64,000 nt of DNA from Heligmosomoides polygyrus polygyrus (taxonomy: Eukaryota > Nematoda > Chromadorea > Rhabditida > Heligmosomidae). Below the pieces are notes generated by a model. The model saw nothing but the letters and a program-made list of their open reading frames with translations, was not told the DNA's origin and ran no database searches. This document shows positions 52,100 through 62,718 of this stretch, piece by piece (the first letter of the stretch is position 1; every line of letters starts with the position of its first letter). The translations under genes were made by a program, and so were the position numbers. Location: NCBI GenBank assembly GCA_947396885.1, contig OX377201.1, positions 10,492,332-10,556,331 on the forward strand, in the 5' to 3' direction.

Positions 52100-52420
52100 A
52101 CACTGTAAAACTAAATAAAGGAGCCAAACAATGAAATACCAAATATAATGAGATTAATACCACGACAAATAAAAATGAGGTGCAGAAATGTACAACAGCC
52201 ACTTAATCCGCTGATCGACAAGCTTTTAAAAACTACTGAGACATCTGAAGATTCTACCGAGAAGAATTCAGAAGCGTTAATTTTTATCCTTCCCGTCAGA
52301 ATTTTAAACATCATTACCAGGTTGACTAGTGTTCTTCTGCGTTTCAATGACGATAAACCCAGCCGTTTTTAGTACGTTAAGTTCGAAACTGTAAGGAGAA
52401 CCGGTCATTAGGAGGGCCTT
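52100..52420 (-). pseudogene. LINE RT C-terminal relic (CR1/Jockey-like)
   Basis: Minus strand: KRLGLSSLKRRRTLVNLVMM then FKILTGRIKINASEFF, the block between the RT and the C-terminal R.HS..L region in CR1/Jockey-type LINEs. It then passes a stop-containing stretch. The YxKRLxxLxxxSLxxRR pattern matches the relic at 34860-34910 (YKERLRFFNFRSLLYR). Confidence 0.7.
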
Positions 52421-53518
52421 AGCCGGATGTGTCATCAATATTAATTATATTAATATTATTATCAATTCTTAATCTACCAAGTATATACTGAGTACCTCGC
52501 TTCAGGTTCAGGCTGCCTCAATTGCTCAGAGCTGTTCAGTGATGGCTGATATCTTTCAAAGTTGAGCTGCAGAAGTCACAAATAGATCTAGATGTTCCTA
52601 TCTTTAGCAAGCTATTCATGTCTGTGTCCATTTTGCCTCTCTCTTGTTGCACTATGAGAAATTCATTTAGCCTAAGTGATATTTAGATCATATATGCAGT
52701 AATGGACCTCAAATTACGATGGCTGCTCCTGATCAGACGAAATAGCTTCCCTCTCCGCGTGCCTTGTGTTGTTTTCTTGTTTTGTTCACGGTATTTTATC
52801 CAGTCCTGGAGGCAGAGAGCATGAGGGTGATGCTGTTGGTGGCGTGAGCGCGGGGTGGGGGTGCTGAGGTTTGATTGGCTTACCACCCACTAGCTTTATT
52901 TTCTACCTACTTTCTTCCAAAAATCAGACATCTTGCCGTGGTCTACATTGAAGTCTAAAGCACTAGAATTTCCTTGACCTTCACTCGTTGCTACATCTAT
53001 CAAGTGCCTCAGGCTGGCTATCAAAAACACTACCAGTTCTGACAGCTTGCCGTATACTTCTATCGGGCACATATTTTGTCGTACTAACAAATAACTGGCA
53101 TGTGATAGTCATCTTCGTTGGCACTAAGTAGCACTGTTGCATAGTCCTTCAGGTATCTTAGTGCAATTTGACTTCATACAAACCATGGCCAGGTGAATAT
53201 GAAACATTTTACATTTTATAGGGAACATGTTGTTTGTGGGTTGTTGTCCTCCATTTCCTCTGGCTCTCTCCCCTTGCCGCGCAGCCTCACTGATAGTGAG
53301 CCTTCTTTTCTCAATGCCCCCGCTTTGTTAAATCTGACCATTGAGTTGTTTTTTTTTTCTCTTGTGTTTCTTAGTATTGTTCGTGCTCTACTAGAATCAT
53401 TGAATTGGCACATCCGTATGGGTGTATTTATAATAAATAAATAAATAAATAAATAAATATTTATGTTCATCCATAGGTCCTTTTATCCCAATCCCCTCTA
53501 CCCTCACTTAAACGTTTT
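52421..53518. other. No firm gene; 64-codon minus frame at 52896-53090
   Basis: The minus frame contains CPIEVYGKLSELVVFLIASL, RHLIDVATSEGQGNSSALDF and reads like real coding sequence, but I cannot assign a family or splice sites. Confidence 0.25.
53405..53460 (+). repeat. LINE-type 3' end: hairpin plus (ATAA)n
   Basis: GCACATCCGTATGGGTGTATTTATAATAAATAA layout: weak stem, then about seven AATA units. Confidence 0.5.
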
Positions 53519-53839
53519 CTACTTAAAGAATTTGCCAAAGTTATGATTCACTCTGCTTTGTCTTTTGACTAGCTTGCCACTCACGTGGGTCCTTGGTATA
53601 CTGTTACCGAACGGCTGGAAATGATCACCCACATTTGGAGTGCTATCTTCTTTTGTACATATGCTTTTGATGATTCTCGTTTCTCCGTACTGACGTATGT
53701 ATTCCAACATGCGTGTCCTCCCTTCTATGCCATCGCCTGGGGTGCGCATCAGTTTAAAGAGGCCTTTGAAATACAGGGCCCGCCCTGGGATCGTGCGCAT
53801 AGAAGGTCGTAGATCAAGCGCATTACGCTCATGAGCCAT
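53519..53839 (-). CDS. Unrecognised 106-codon open frame, possibly LINE-derived
   Basis: Contains MRTIPGRALYFKGLFKLMRT, EGRTRMLEYIRQYGETRIIK and QSRVNHNFGKFF. Basic, mixed helical composition. It sits between two LINE-type tails (53405-53460 and 54303-54350). An overlapping plus frame (53585-53812) also exists, so at most one is real. No function offered. Confidence 0.2.
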   Translation of the reverse strand: MAHERNALDLRPSMRTIPGRALYFKGLFKLMRTPGDGIEGRTRMLEYIRQYGETRIIKSICTKEDSTPNVGDHFQPFGNSIPRTHVSGKLVKRQSRVNHNFGKFFK

Positions 53840-54302
53840 ATGTCTTTACGGTAGATTTTTGTTTTCGCGTTCTTTTGAAAGCAGCATAGGCATTATTCTT
53901 CTTTTGCTAAATATGTATGTGCAGGGCTAGTCTTTCGACAAACCTAGGTGCCAGTCCCTCGTTTAATTTGTTTTTAATTTTCAATTCAGAGCTGCAATAG
54001 ATATGTTTTTATGTAATATAAATGGTGGATACGTGCAGCAGGGATACCAGAATTTTTAAGAGACCAAGTTGTTGGGTGACCAAAGTTTCGTGGTGTTCAC
54101 AAATTCTAAAACCATAGTGACACCACTCTGGACTCCTCGACTTCCAGTTTCCTCCCTGCGTTTTTCTTCCTTCTAAAATTGATGGATGTGTGTTCTTATT
54201 TTTCGACTGCACTTTTGTCGACTAATTTTCAGTAAGTTTTTTTTGCGTTAGTTGCTGTTTTGACAATTTGCTAGTGTATGTCTACTATATTTGCTACTGT
54301 GT

Positions 54303-54350
54303 TTGAGCGCATCCTATGACGTATATAATAAATAAATAAATAAATAAATA
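54303..54350 (+). repeat. LINE-type 3' end: hairpin plus (ATAA)n
   Basis: GAGCGCATCCTATGACGTAT, then AATAAATAAATAAATAAATA. Confidence 0.5.
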
Positions 54351-54940
54351 TTATGGTTAAAATCCGCAATGTTTCATTCCAATCAAAGCTCCAATAAAAA
54401 ATTGATCGCAAAAATTTTATGCCCAGGAAAGACCTCTCTTAATGGGTTCTCTTCCAAAGATTCGTCTTCGGATATTGTCATGCCCTTCATTCCGCACCAT
54501 GGACAAGTCAATAACCAAGGCTATCTTGGCTTCAGCATCATCAAAATGTGCTAAGAGCACAGAATCAGAGGCGGATGTAGACGTATCGCGCACTTGGAGC
54601 ACTTCTTAACCATATTTTCATAGAAACTTTAGCGGAGCTCCGGAGCTGACAGTAGTGATCAAGAAGGGATCACTTATGAAGTAAGCATTTCTTATCTAAA
54701 ATGGATGCTTACTGTAAAAATACGTGAAAAGCCTTAAACCTTCACAATGGCAGAGGCTCCATATCTTGCTGGGTCAGATATTTTCATGCATCGGAAGCCA
54801 CTGCATTCACAGACGGAAACATCATTCTCGTTTTTCCTCTTCAGAGTGTATTCGTAGCACTGCCCTCAATCATGCGATGAGGTGAAATTGTAGCAATAGA
54901 TGTTTACCCTTTTCGAGAAGGGTTGAACTTTGCTCGTGTG
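54351..54940. other. No gene recognised
   Basis: Open frames about 61 codons on both strands, no family. Confidence 0.25.
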
Positions 54941-54947
54941 GGTTCCT

Positions 54948-55005
54948 ATTTATTTATTTATTTATTTATTTATGCGCCCATGAAGGACGCGCTAAATTTA
55001 AATGA
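54948..55005 (-). repeat. LINE-type 3' end (reverse)
   Basis: On the minus strand GCGCGTCCTTCATGGGCGC (stem), then ATAAATAAATAAATAAATA. The best stem of the group. Confidence 0.6.
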
Positions 55006-55489
55006 TCCATAGCACAACAACAAGAGAAAGAATGCAAGGGACAGAACGAAGGGAAACGATTGAACTAGTTAGACAAACGAACCAACCAAACAAAATAAGC
55101 AATTACAATCATGGAATGTTTAGGTAGTGTTATTCATGCGTCTGAAACAAGTTGGCAGGTGAAGGAGATTTCTCGCCAAGTGGACCGAATCGGTTCAAGT
55201 GTCCTAATGCGATCACCTCTAGCTACGATTTTTATGACATTTCGTTAACTTTAAGTGACTATTAATGTCCACGCTGCTTTTTTTGAGCATATGGATGAGA
55301 TATCCTCACGGCTCCAGTTCCCATGCCCTATTTCTTTCTCATGTCCTATCTATGACGAAATGATTAGAAACACAGGCGACGAGCGTGCTCTCAACCCGAG
55401 CGCGAGCGCTGAGTCAGCACGTTCGGTCGGAGCGCAGCAGAAGTGTATTTTTCTCTGCGCTCCTGCCATTCCTCATCTTTGGTTATCCT

Positions 55490-55910
55490 TTGCTCGTAGA
55501 CGCCCTCTAGTGGTCTCGCTTTGCTGATCCCCTTTTCACTGGTCCCTCTCCCCTTTACTCGGAATGCTACTCAAGCTGGACGTCTGCGGCACGTCTTCTG
55601 AATTCCTACGCACGCAGTACGACGACTTTAGCACATCTTCTAATTCCCTACGTACATTGAACGACGTCTACCGCACGTCTTCTGAATGCCTGCTCGCACT
55701 TGATCCCCATTGATACCCTGACGTGCTACCCGTTGAATATGTCGTCAACTTGGGTGATCCGACGCCATGATTATAAGTTCTCCAGCAATCGCCATGGTTA
55801 AGCTTAAAGAAAAACTGGCTGGTATACGCCGCACCGTTAGTAGGCATTTCTTGGCTCCAGTCCTCTCCTCGTGAAGGACACGTGACATTAACGGATTATA
55901 TATAGTAGGA
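55490..55910 (-). mobile_element. Helitron-like 5' end with minisatellite (copy D)
   Basis: Minus-strand start A|TCCTACTATATATAATCC at 55910. The following ~200 bp (CCAGCAATCGCCATGG, GACATTAACGG, TACGCCGCAC) match copy A at 23940-24154. Minisatellite units at 55575-55690. The element's 3' part is not recognised. Confidence 0.5.
55575..55690 (-). repeat. Minisatellite, ~2.5 units
   Basis: GCACGTCTTCTGAATTCCTA and GCACGTCTTCTGAATGCCTG units, same family as 23548-23935. Confidence 0.75.
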
Positions 55911-56148
55911 TTATATCCGTCTGATAAACGGAATGCATGATCTACACAAGAATTCACGAGAACTGCATAATAGCTGTGGTCTAACAAAGGAATATTGGCG
56001 CGGTATAAATAGTGTAGCGCGCAGCTCAAAGAGCGCCTGTACTTTCATTCTACTGCGTGCCTTCTCTGTTCTCTTTCGCAGAACGGTAATTGTTTCCAAT
56101 AAGATGGATGGCACGGCCAGCTTATCCTTCTATATAATAAGCCGCTAA

Positions 56149-56257
56149 CGTCTGTACGGGGCGGAGCGTCTGTACGGGGCGGAGCGTCTGTACGGGGGAG
56201 AGCGTCTGTACGGGGGAGAGCGTCTGTACGGGGGAGAGCGTCTGTACGGGGCGGAGT
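56149..56257 (+). repeat. 18-bp minisatellite, six units
   Basis: CGTCTGTACGGGGCGGAG and CGTCTGTACGGGGGAGAG alternate. A related CAGTCTGTACGGGATG occurs once at 58810. Confidence 0.9.
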
Positions 56258-56342
56258 GTCTGTCCAGGGGGGGGATCAGTGACGGTCTGCCTGGCCATCT
56301 GGGTGCTGAACTGTGAGGGGGAATCGTGGGGGGAGGGGGGTT

Positions 56343-57592
56343 GCAGTTGTGCAACGTGCCTGGCGACTCAGTAGACGTGCCGAACACGTTGCCCAACGTG
56401 CCTGGCGAGTCAGTAGACGTGCCGAACACGCTGCCAAACGTGCCTGGAGATGCGGTGCTGGAGTCCTGTAAGGGGGAATCGTCGGAGGAGGGGGGTTGCA
56501 GTTGTGCAACGTGCCTGGCGACTCAGTAGACGTGCCGAACACGTTGCCCAACGTGCCTGGCGAGTCAGTAGACGTGCCGAACACGCTGCCAAACGTGCCT
56601 GGAGATGCGGTGCTGGAGTCCTGTAAGGGGGAATCGTCGGAGGAGGGGGGTTGCAGTTGTGCAACGTGCCTGGCGACTCAGTAGACGTGCCGAACACGTT
56701 GCCCAACGTGCCTGGCGAGTCAGTAGACGTGCCGAACACGCTGCCAAACGTGCCTGGAGATGCGGTGCTGGAGTCCTGTAAGGGGGAATCGTCGGAGGAG
56801 GGGGGTTGCAGTTGTGCAACGTGCCTGGCGACTCAGTAGACGTGCCGAACACGTTGCCCAACGTGCCTGGCGAGTCAGTAGACGTGCCGAACACGCTGCC
56901 AAACGTGCCTGGAGATGCGGTGCTGGAGTCCTGTAAGGGGGAATCGTCGGAGGAGGGGGGTTGCAGTTGTGCAACGTGCCTGGCGACTCAGTAGACGTGC
57001 CGAACACGTTGCCCAACGTGCCTGGCGAGTCAGTAGACGTGCCGAACACGTTGCCCAACGTGCCTGGCGAGTCAGTAGACGTGCCGAACACGCTGCCAAA
57101 CGTGCCTGGAGATGCGGTGCTGGAGTCCTGTAAGGGGGAATCGTCGGAGGAGGGGGGTTGCAGTTGTGCAACGTGCCTGGCGACTCAGTAGACGTGCCGA
57201 ACACGTTGCCCAACGTGCCTGGCGAGTCAGTAGACGTGCCGAACACGCTGCCAAACGTGCCTGGAGATGCGGTGCTGGAGTCCTGTAAGGGGGAATCGTC
57301 GGAGGAGGGGGGTTGCAGTTGTGCAACGTGCCTGGCGACTCAGTAGACGTGCCGAACACGTTGCCCAACGTGCCTGGCGAGTCAGTAGACGTGCCGAACA
57401 CGCTGCCAAACGTGCCTGGAGATGCGGTGCTGGAGTCCTGTAAGGGGGAATCGTCGGAGGAGGGGGGTTGCAGTTGTGCAACGTGCCTGGCGACTCAGTA
57501 GACGTGCCGAACACGTTGCCCAACGTGCCTGGCGAGTCAGTAGACGTGCCGAACACGCTGCCAAACGTGCCTGGAGATGCGGTGTTGGAGTA
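56343..57592 (+). repeat. 155-bp higher-order satellite, about 8 units
   Basis: Each unit is two 42-bp subunits (ACGTGCCTGGCGACTCAGTA, GACGTGCCGAACACGTTGCC) plus a ~71-bp spacer containing GATGCGGTGCTGGAGTCCTG and a GGAGGAGGGG run. Repeat landmarks at 56496, 56651, 56806, 56961, 57158 and 57313 are spaced 155, 155, 155, 197 and 155: the unit from 56961 holds an extra 42-bp subunit. Units are almost identical, implying recent homogenisation. Frames are open on both strands only because of this. Confidence 0.95.
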
Positions 57593-58731
57593 GAGAGAGG
57601 GGGGGTGTAGGGGGGGGGGGGTGTATTTCGTTCAAGCGGTCCGAAACTTTAGCCTTGGGGGTAATCGAGGTCGCTGAACACGAATCTGAAGTTGATCAAT
57701 CGATATCGATCGATAATATCGATTTTTCGTGTATTTCGTCCAAGCGGTCCGAAACTTTAGCCTTGGGGGTAATCGAGGTCGCTGAACACGAATCTGAAGT
57801 TGATCAATCGATATCGATCGATAATATCGATTTTTCGTGTATTTCGTTAAAGCGGTCCGAAACTTTAGCCTTGGGGGTAATCGAGGTCGCTGAACACGAA
57901 TCTGAAGTTGATCAATCGATATCGATCGATAATATCGATTTTTCGTGTATTTCGTTAAAGCGGTCCGAAACTTTAGCCTTGGGGGTAATCGAGGTCGCTG
58001 AACACGAATCTGAAGTTGATCAATCGATATCGATCGATAATATCGATTTTTCGTGTATTTCGTCCAAGCGGTCCGAAACTTTAGCCTTGGGGGTAATCGA
58101 GGTCGCTGAACACGAATCTGAAGTTGATCAATCGATATCGATCGATAATATCGATTTTTCGTGTATTTCGTCCAAGCGGTCCGAAACTTTAGCCTTGGGG
58201 GTAATCGAGGTCGCTGAACACGAATCTGAAGTTGATCAATCGATATCGATCGATAATATCGATTTTTCGTGTATTTCGTTCAAGCGGTCCGAAACTTTTG
58301 CCTTGGGGGTAATCGAGGTCGCTGAACACGAATCTGAAGTTGATCAATCGATATCGATCGATAATATCGATTTTTCGTGTATTTCGTTCAAGCGGTCCGA
58401 AACTTTAGCCTTGGGGGTAATCGAGGTCGCTGAACACGAATCTGAAGTTGATCAATCGATATCGATCGATAATATCGATTTTTCGTGTATTTCGTCCAAG
58501 CGGTCCGAAACTTTAGCCTTGGGGGTAATCGAGGTCGCTGAACACGAATCTGAAGTTGATCAATCGATATCGATCGATAATATCGATTTTTCGTGTATTT
58601 CGTCCAAGCGGTCCGAAACTTTAGCCTTGGGGGTAATCGAGGTCGCTGAACACGAATCTGAAGTTGATCAATCGATATCGGTCGATATTATCGATCTTTT
58701 GTGGATGCCATTCAAGCGGTGTGAAATTTAA
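57577..58731 (+). other. 384-codon open frame across the 108-bp array (likely non-coding)
   Basis: The period is 36 codons, so the frame stays open through ten units; a typical unit reads RSETLALGVIEVAEHESEVD then QSISIDNIDFSCISS. Differences between units at the TCC/TTA/TTC codon and at one Leu/Phe change the amino acid, with no bias to silent sites. It starts inside the neighbouring 155-bp satellite, with no signal peptide and no homologous protein known to me. The related units at 3851-4225 are frameshifted by a 107-bp spacing. I treat it as satellite DNA. Confidence 0.6.
57621..58731 (+). repeat. 108-bp satellite, about 10 near-identical units
   Basis: CCGAAAC recurs every 108 bp from 57641. 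Each unit has the inverted pair AATCGATAT...ATATCGATT around CGATCGATA, able to form a cruciform. The last unit is diverged (GGTCGATATT, TTTTGTGGATGCC), like the old units at 3851-4225. Confidence 0.95.
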
Positions 58732-59254
58732 GGCGTGTAGGTGGTGGAGGTCATCATCATCCTTCTTCCTTCTATATAATAAGCCGCTAAGGGGAGTGTA
58801 ACTTCTGTCAGTCTGTACGGGATGCCGTGTCAGTCCAGGGCGACGTGTTTGTCCTGTCTGTCCAGGAGGGGTCCAGTAACGATATGCCTCTATCCGGTGT
58901 TGGAGGAGTGCGAGGGAAGTGTGAGGGGAAAATCGGTGACGATGACATCGACAGCCTTAGTCACCGTTACCTACCGTACCCTACCATAATCGGCTGAAAT
59001 TTCAAAGAAGGATGTTAGATTCGTGATCAGCACGCTAATTAACCACCCCCCCCCCCTAGGCGAAGTGTGGGCGAAGTTTTTTTCGTAGCTCTACTCTACC
59101 TCTGGAGTGAGCGATCTCTAAGCAGGAGGGTGCAGACACTGCACTCTACTTCCCTTCAGTGCTTTTTCTCAAGAATTATTGACTTGACGTTTTGAATTTA
59201 AAATTACGCGGGTGTTTTGAATCTAGGCGGGACCTAACCGAAGCGCAGTGGCGC

Positions 59255-60245
59255 TCTCTGACGTCTTCGACGGATTCATTTTCTATTTCGAGGAGTTCGA
59301 CTTGCTTTTTGGGTGTTTCGCTTTTGATTAGCCTCATTGATTACGCTGCGATCCGGTGAACAGCGGAAGGAAGCATCGTGATATCGCTGATGAAGGGGGG
59401 GGGGGGTGAGACAACGGCTCGATGATTCGTTTCAGTCAGAGGCTGAGTCATTTTATCAGCGAAATCGCTCCGAAGAAATCAAACTGTTGAAAAAGTCCGA
59501 GTGAAATGGTTAGAAGTTCGAGCGTGAGTGTCTTCTTTTGTTTTTGATCGTTTCTGATGTTCGGTTCGCGTCTTCTGACGTTTTCGACGGATTCAATTTC
59601 TATTTCGAGGAGTTTGACTTGCTTTTTGGGTGTTTCGCTTTTGATTAGCCTCATTGATTACGCTGCGATCCGGTGAACAGCGGAAGGAGGCATCGTGATA
59701 TCGCTGAAGAAGGGGGTGGGGGGTGAGACAACGGCTCGATGATTCGTTTCAGTCAGAGGCTGAGTCATTTTATCAGCGAAATCGCTCCGAAGAAATCAAA
59801 CTGTTGAAAAAGTCCGGGTGAAATAGTTAGAAGTTCGAGCGTGAGTGTCTTCTTTTGTTTTTGATCGTTTCTGATGTTCGGCTCGCGTCTTCTGACGTCT
59901 TCGACGGATTCATTTTCTATTTCGAGGAGTTTGACTTGCTTTTTGGGTGTTTCGCTTTTGATTAGCCTCATTGATTACGCTGCGATCCGGTGAACAGCGG
60001 AAGGAGGCATCGTGATATCGCTGATGAAGGGGGGGGGGTGAGACAACGGCTCGATGATTCGTTTCAGTCAGAGGCTGAGTCATTTTATCAGCGAAATCGC
60101 TCCGAAGAAATCAAACTGTTGAGAAAATCCGAGTGAAATGGTTAGAAGTTCGAGCGTGAGTGTCTTCTTTTGTTTTTGATCGTTTCTGATGTTAGGCTCG
60201 CGTCTCCTGGCGTCTTCGACGGATTCTGTTTCTATCTCGAGGAGT
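59255..60245 (+). repeat. 317-bp tandem repeat, about 3.1 units
   Basis: Landmark GACGTCTTCGACGGATTC recurs at about 59258, 59575, 59892 and 60210. Each unit holds a G-run (59394, 59711, 60030) and the same 68-codon minus frame, e.g. at 59448 and 59765, which I regard as non-coding. Confidence 0.93.
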
Positions 60246-60614
60246 TTGTCGTCCAATATGCTATGGCGATCCTAATCAGTAGCTACCGTGCTGCAGCGTA
60301 ATACGAGAAATTGCTGCAGGATTCGTGTTTGTCACCCCAAATAGCCCCCTTAGCACTGGGGAGAATCGGTGATGATGACATCGACAGCCTTTGTCACCGT
60401 TACCTACCGTACCCTACCATAATCGTCTGAAATTTCAAAGAAGGATGTTAGATTCGTGATCAGCACGCTAACTAATCCACCCCCCCCCCTAGGGGAAGTG
60501 TGGGCGAAGTTTTTGGGAGTGTTGGCGAGGTCGAAGTTCGTTTTCAGAACTTCGATCGCCGTCAATTGATACTGATCAAATTATGGGGAGCAAAAAAAGC
60601 AGAAAATACCCGAG

Positions 60615-60780
60615 CGTCTTCTTCGTGCCAGGGGATTCAGAAGACGTGCGCAGTACGTCGCATGACGTTTCAAAGACGTCGCTCAACGTGTTTGGGGATT
60701 CAGGTGGACGTGCCGAAGGCATCGTCCAATATGCCTGGGGATTCAGAAGACGTGCCGAAGACGTCGTCAGCTAAGGGGGA
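60615..60780 (+). repeat. Minisatellite, ~4 units of the 42-bp family
   Basis: GGGGATTCAGAAGACGTGCC with GAAGACGTCGTC and CAACGTGTTTGGGGATTCAG. Confidence 0.8.
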
Positions 60781-60899
60781 TCATTGAGGGGAACCAGTAC
60801 CAGTAATGGGGGAACGTTTCACTAAGGAGAACCAGTAGCGTGGAACCAATAGATCGCCCTATCATACTATATACTGCACGTACTGAGAGCCTTTTCTAC

Positions 60900-61338
60900 T
60901 CCTAGGTAGGGAAAAAGCTGTACAAGTAGACCAGCTAGCTTGATGTCATTGTCCTTAGCTTAGAGATACTGCAACATCGCGCGAAGCGCGCAAGTGCGAG
61001 GCACGCCGATAGGCGTGACGGAGCACTTGTTTACTTATACTCAGGTTAGAATCGGTCAGCTATCCTTGCCTGGCAAATGGGTAGCCTACAGTACTCCGTA
61101 AGTTGTCTCTTGTCCATTACTAAACGCTGGTTTCTATTGTTTGTTGTTGTGCTCTGCTTAATTTTTTAGATGTTGCCACTTCTAAAGATGAAAGAAGATA
61201 AAGATAGATAATAGTCTTGCCTTTAAAACCGCTGTAATTATTAGGAAGCCCTTAATCTTCTTGGTGCAAGCTTAAAATGTAGTTGTTCAAGAGACCTACT
61301 TACCCATAGGCGTTTGTCAAACATCGAAACAGGATCTG
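60900..61338. other. No gene; GC hairpins at 60975-61030
   Basis: CGCGCGAAGCGCGC and AAGTGCGAGGCACGCC...GGCGTGACGGAGCACTT form two successive stems. They could be an element end or a structured transcript, but no terminus was found. Confidence 0.35.
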
Positions 61339-61497
61339 GGGCCGTATTCATCAAAAAACCCATGGGTATGCGGGGTATAAGGGGTAGAGATAAGATAAGG
61401 GTCAGATAGAGATAAGGTAAGATCAGAGACGGTTCAGAGACGCAGGCTTCATCGTGGGTATCTCACCCCGTGGGTTAGTCATTGATGAATCCGGCCC
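61339..61497. mobile_element. 159-bp MITE
   Basis: GGGCCGTATTCATCA and TGATGAATCCGGCCC are inverted with one mismatch; CCCATGGGT-type and ACCCCGTGGGT stretches extend the pairing. A TG occurs on both sides. Interior is purine-rich (GATAAGATAAGGGTCAGATA). Confidence 0.75.
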
Positions 61498-61507
61498 TGC
61501 TTGCCTG

Positions 61508-61901
61508 GGCCTGGATGCATGAACGACTTACTGGCCGGTAGGCGTAAAATCTATCGCCACTCGCCACTTACCCGCGATTCATGAACGCGCGGCGGGAAAA
61601 ATCAGCGGTAAGGTTCGAGATAAATGTTACCTGCGTCCGGGAACATTCACAGCCAAAACAAGGGTTTTGCTCCCCTGCTAATTTCTGATCTAGCGCAACG
61701 ACCCTGGCCCGTTGCCAACTCACCTGCCAAATCAACAAACTCGACAGGAGATTCTTCTGATTCATGACCACCAAAGCAAAACTCTTGCTTTGGTGGTCAT
61801 GAATCAGAAGTAGAGGGAAGTTTCCGGTAAGTGGCAGGTAAGTGGCCGTTGAGGTGAATCGGGATAGGATTTACCGCCGGCCGCGTTCATGATACCGGGC
61901 C
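61508..61901. mobile_element. MITE related to 32872-33281, opposite orientation
   Basis: Ends GGCCTGGATGCATGAACG and CGTTCATGATACCGGGCC. Interior boxes GCCGGTAGGCGTAAAATCTA, TTCATGAACG, CAAGGGTTTTGCTCCCCT and AATTTCTGA match the 410-bp MITE. It contains a second perfect palindrome, TTCTGATTCATGACCACCAA and its inverse (61757-61808). Confidence 0.8.
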
Positions 61902-62718
61902 ATGGGTGTGGTTGTCATTTATTTCTCTCTTGCCACTAATAGATTAGGGTGGAAACCGGCTCCTTAGGACGTTATGCAACCCACACAGCATGTATATCCA
62001 GCGTTGCCTAGGTCTTCCTCGACCTTTTCCACGTGAGTGATCTAGTTCAGGAGGTACGCGGAGTATAAAAGTGCGCAGGGGGATTCACGAGGTTTGTTAC
62101 AAATTCACCATCTAAAAGACCACAGGCTTCGACTGCCACCTAGCACAAAACTTTGGACCTCCCACAGATGAGGTAGATTTCACTTTAACGGTAACTTTAA
62201 CGACTTCCTAAGCTAACCAGTTCTGATGGCTACTGATTAGTTGAAATCCACTAATTGACGGTGCCAAAGATTCAAAACGTAAAGAACTCAAATGCACAAA
62301 CTTGTTTGTAAACAGTATTTTTTCAAGCGAATCTCGGCTAAACCCCAGGTCGCTTTGTCGGCATGGTGCTGATTGAATTCGTGCGACAGGCTGTAACAAT
62401 GGTCGGGTGCACAATGCGTGTCGCAAATACAACCTCCCCTCCCTCTGTGGTCCTCCAAATAATATCTATGGACCCAAAAAATTCGCCACTAACATTGATC
62501 TATCGTAGAGTTTACTTTTGATCTATCGTAGAGTTTACTTGCTTTCTTATCACTATTCCGGGTGAGGCATCGGACTAGAACTCGATTCCTCATACAATTT
62601 TTTCACTTCCTGTTAACCCTTTTAAGACACGCGTAATTTTGACGTGACTGCGAAGTGGGACAGGGCGCATCTTTTGTATTTATTGGGGCGTATTTACTTT
62701 ATTTTTTGTTTTTGTTTT
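61902..62718. other. No gene; short tandem duplication at 62498-62543
   Basis: TTTGATCTATCGTAGAGTTT occurs twice in tandem (23-bp unit). No coding region recognised. Confidence 0.3.

Larger units (their letters stand above)
56125..58735 (+). mobile_element. Helitron-like element loaded with three tandem arrays (copy E)
   Basis: Begins A|TCCTTCTATATAATAAGCC and runs through six 18-bp units, a 155-bp higher-order array and a 108-bp array, ending just before another identical-type 5' start at 58760. A G-run (57607-57620) separates the last two arrays. No Rep/helicase. Whether the arrays were carried in by the element or grew in place cannot be told from the sequence. Confidence 0.45.
58760..60860 (+). 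mobile_element. Helitron-like element with 317-bp tandem repeat (copy F)
   Basis: 5' start A|TCCTTCTTCCTTCTATATAA (with a 7-bp internal duplication relative to 56125), then GCCGCTAAGG. A ~145-bp block (GATGACATCGACAGCC, CCTACCGTACCCTACCATAA, GTGATCAGCACGCTAA, C-run, GGGCGAAG) occurs on both sides of the 317-bp array (58930-59080 and 60362-60510). Minisatellite at 60615-60780 and GGAACCAGTA repeats follow. The 3' end is not fixed; a GCGCGAAGCGCGC hairpin lies at 60980-60992. Confidence 0.45.

Noticed and set aside
56276..57564. Many 60-123-codon open frames on both strands in the 155-bp array
   Set aside because: They are frames of a tandem repeat, open in several frames at once and identical by repetition; no start context, no domain.
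57621..58731. CRISPR-like regular array
   Set aside because: Units are directly adjacent with no unique spacers, the period is 108 bp, and the genome is eukaryotic.
59448..59971. Two 68-codon minus frames as a tandem gene pair
   Set aside because: They are the same segment of the 317-bp repeat; no domain or start context.
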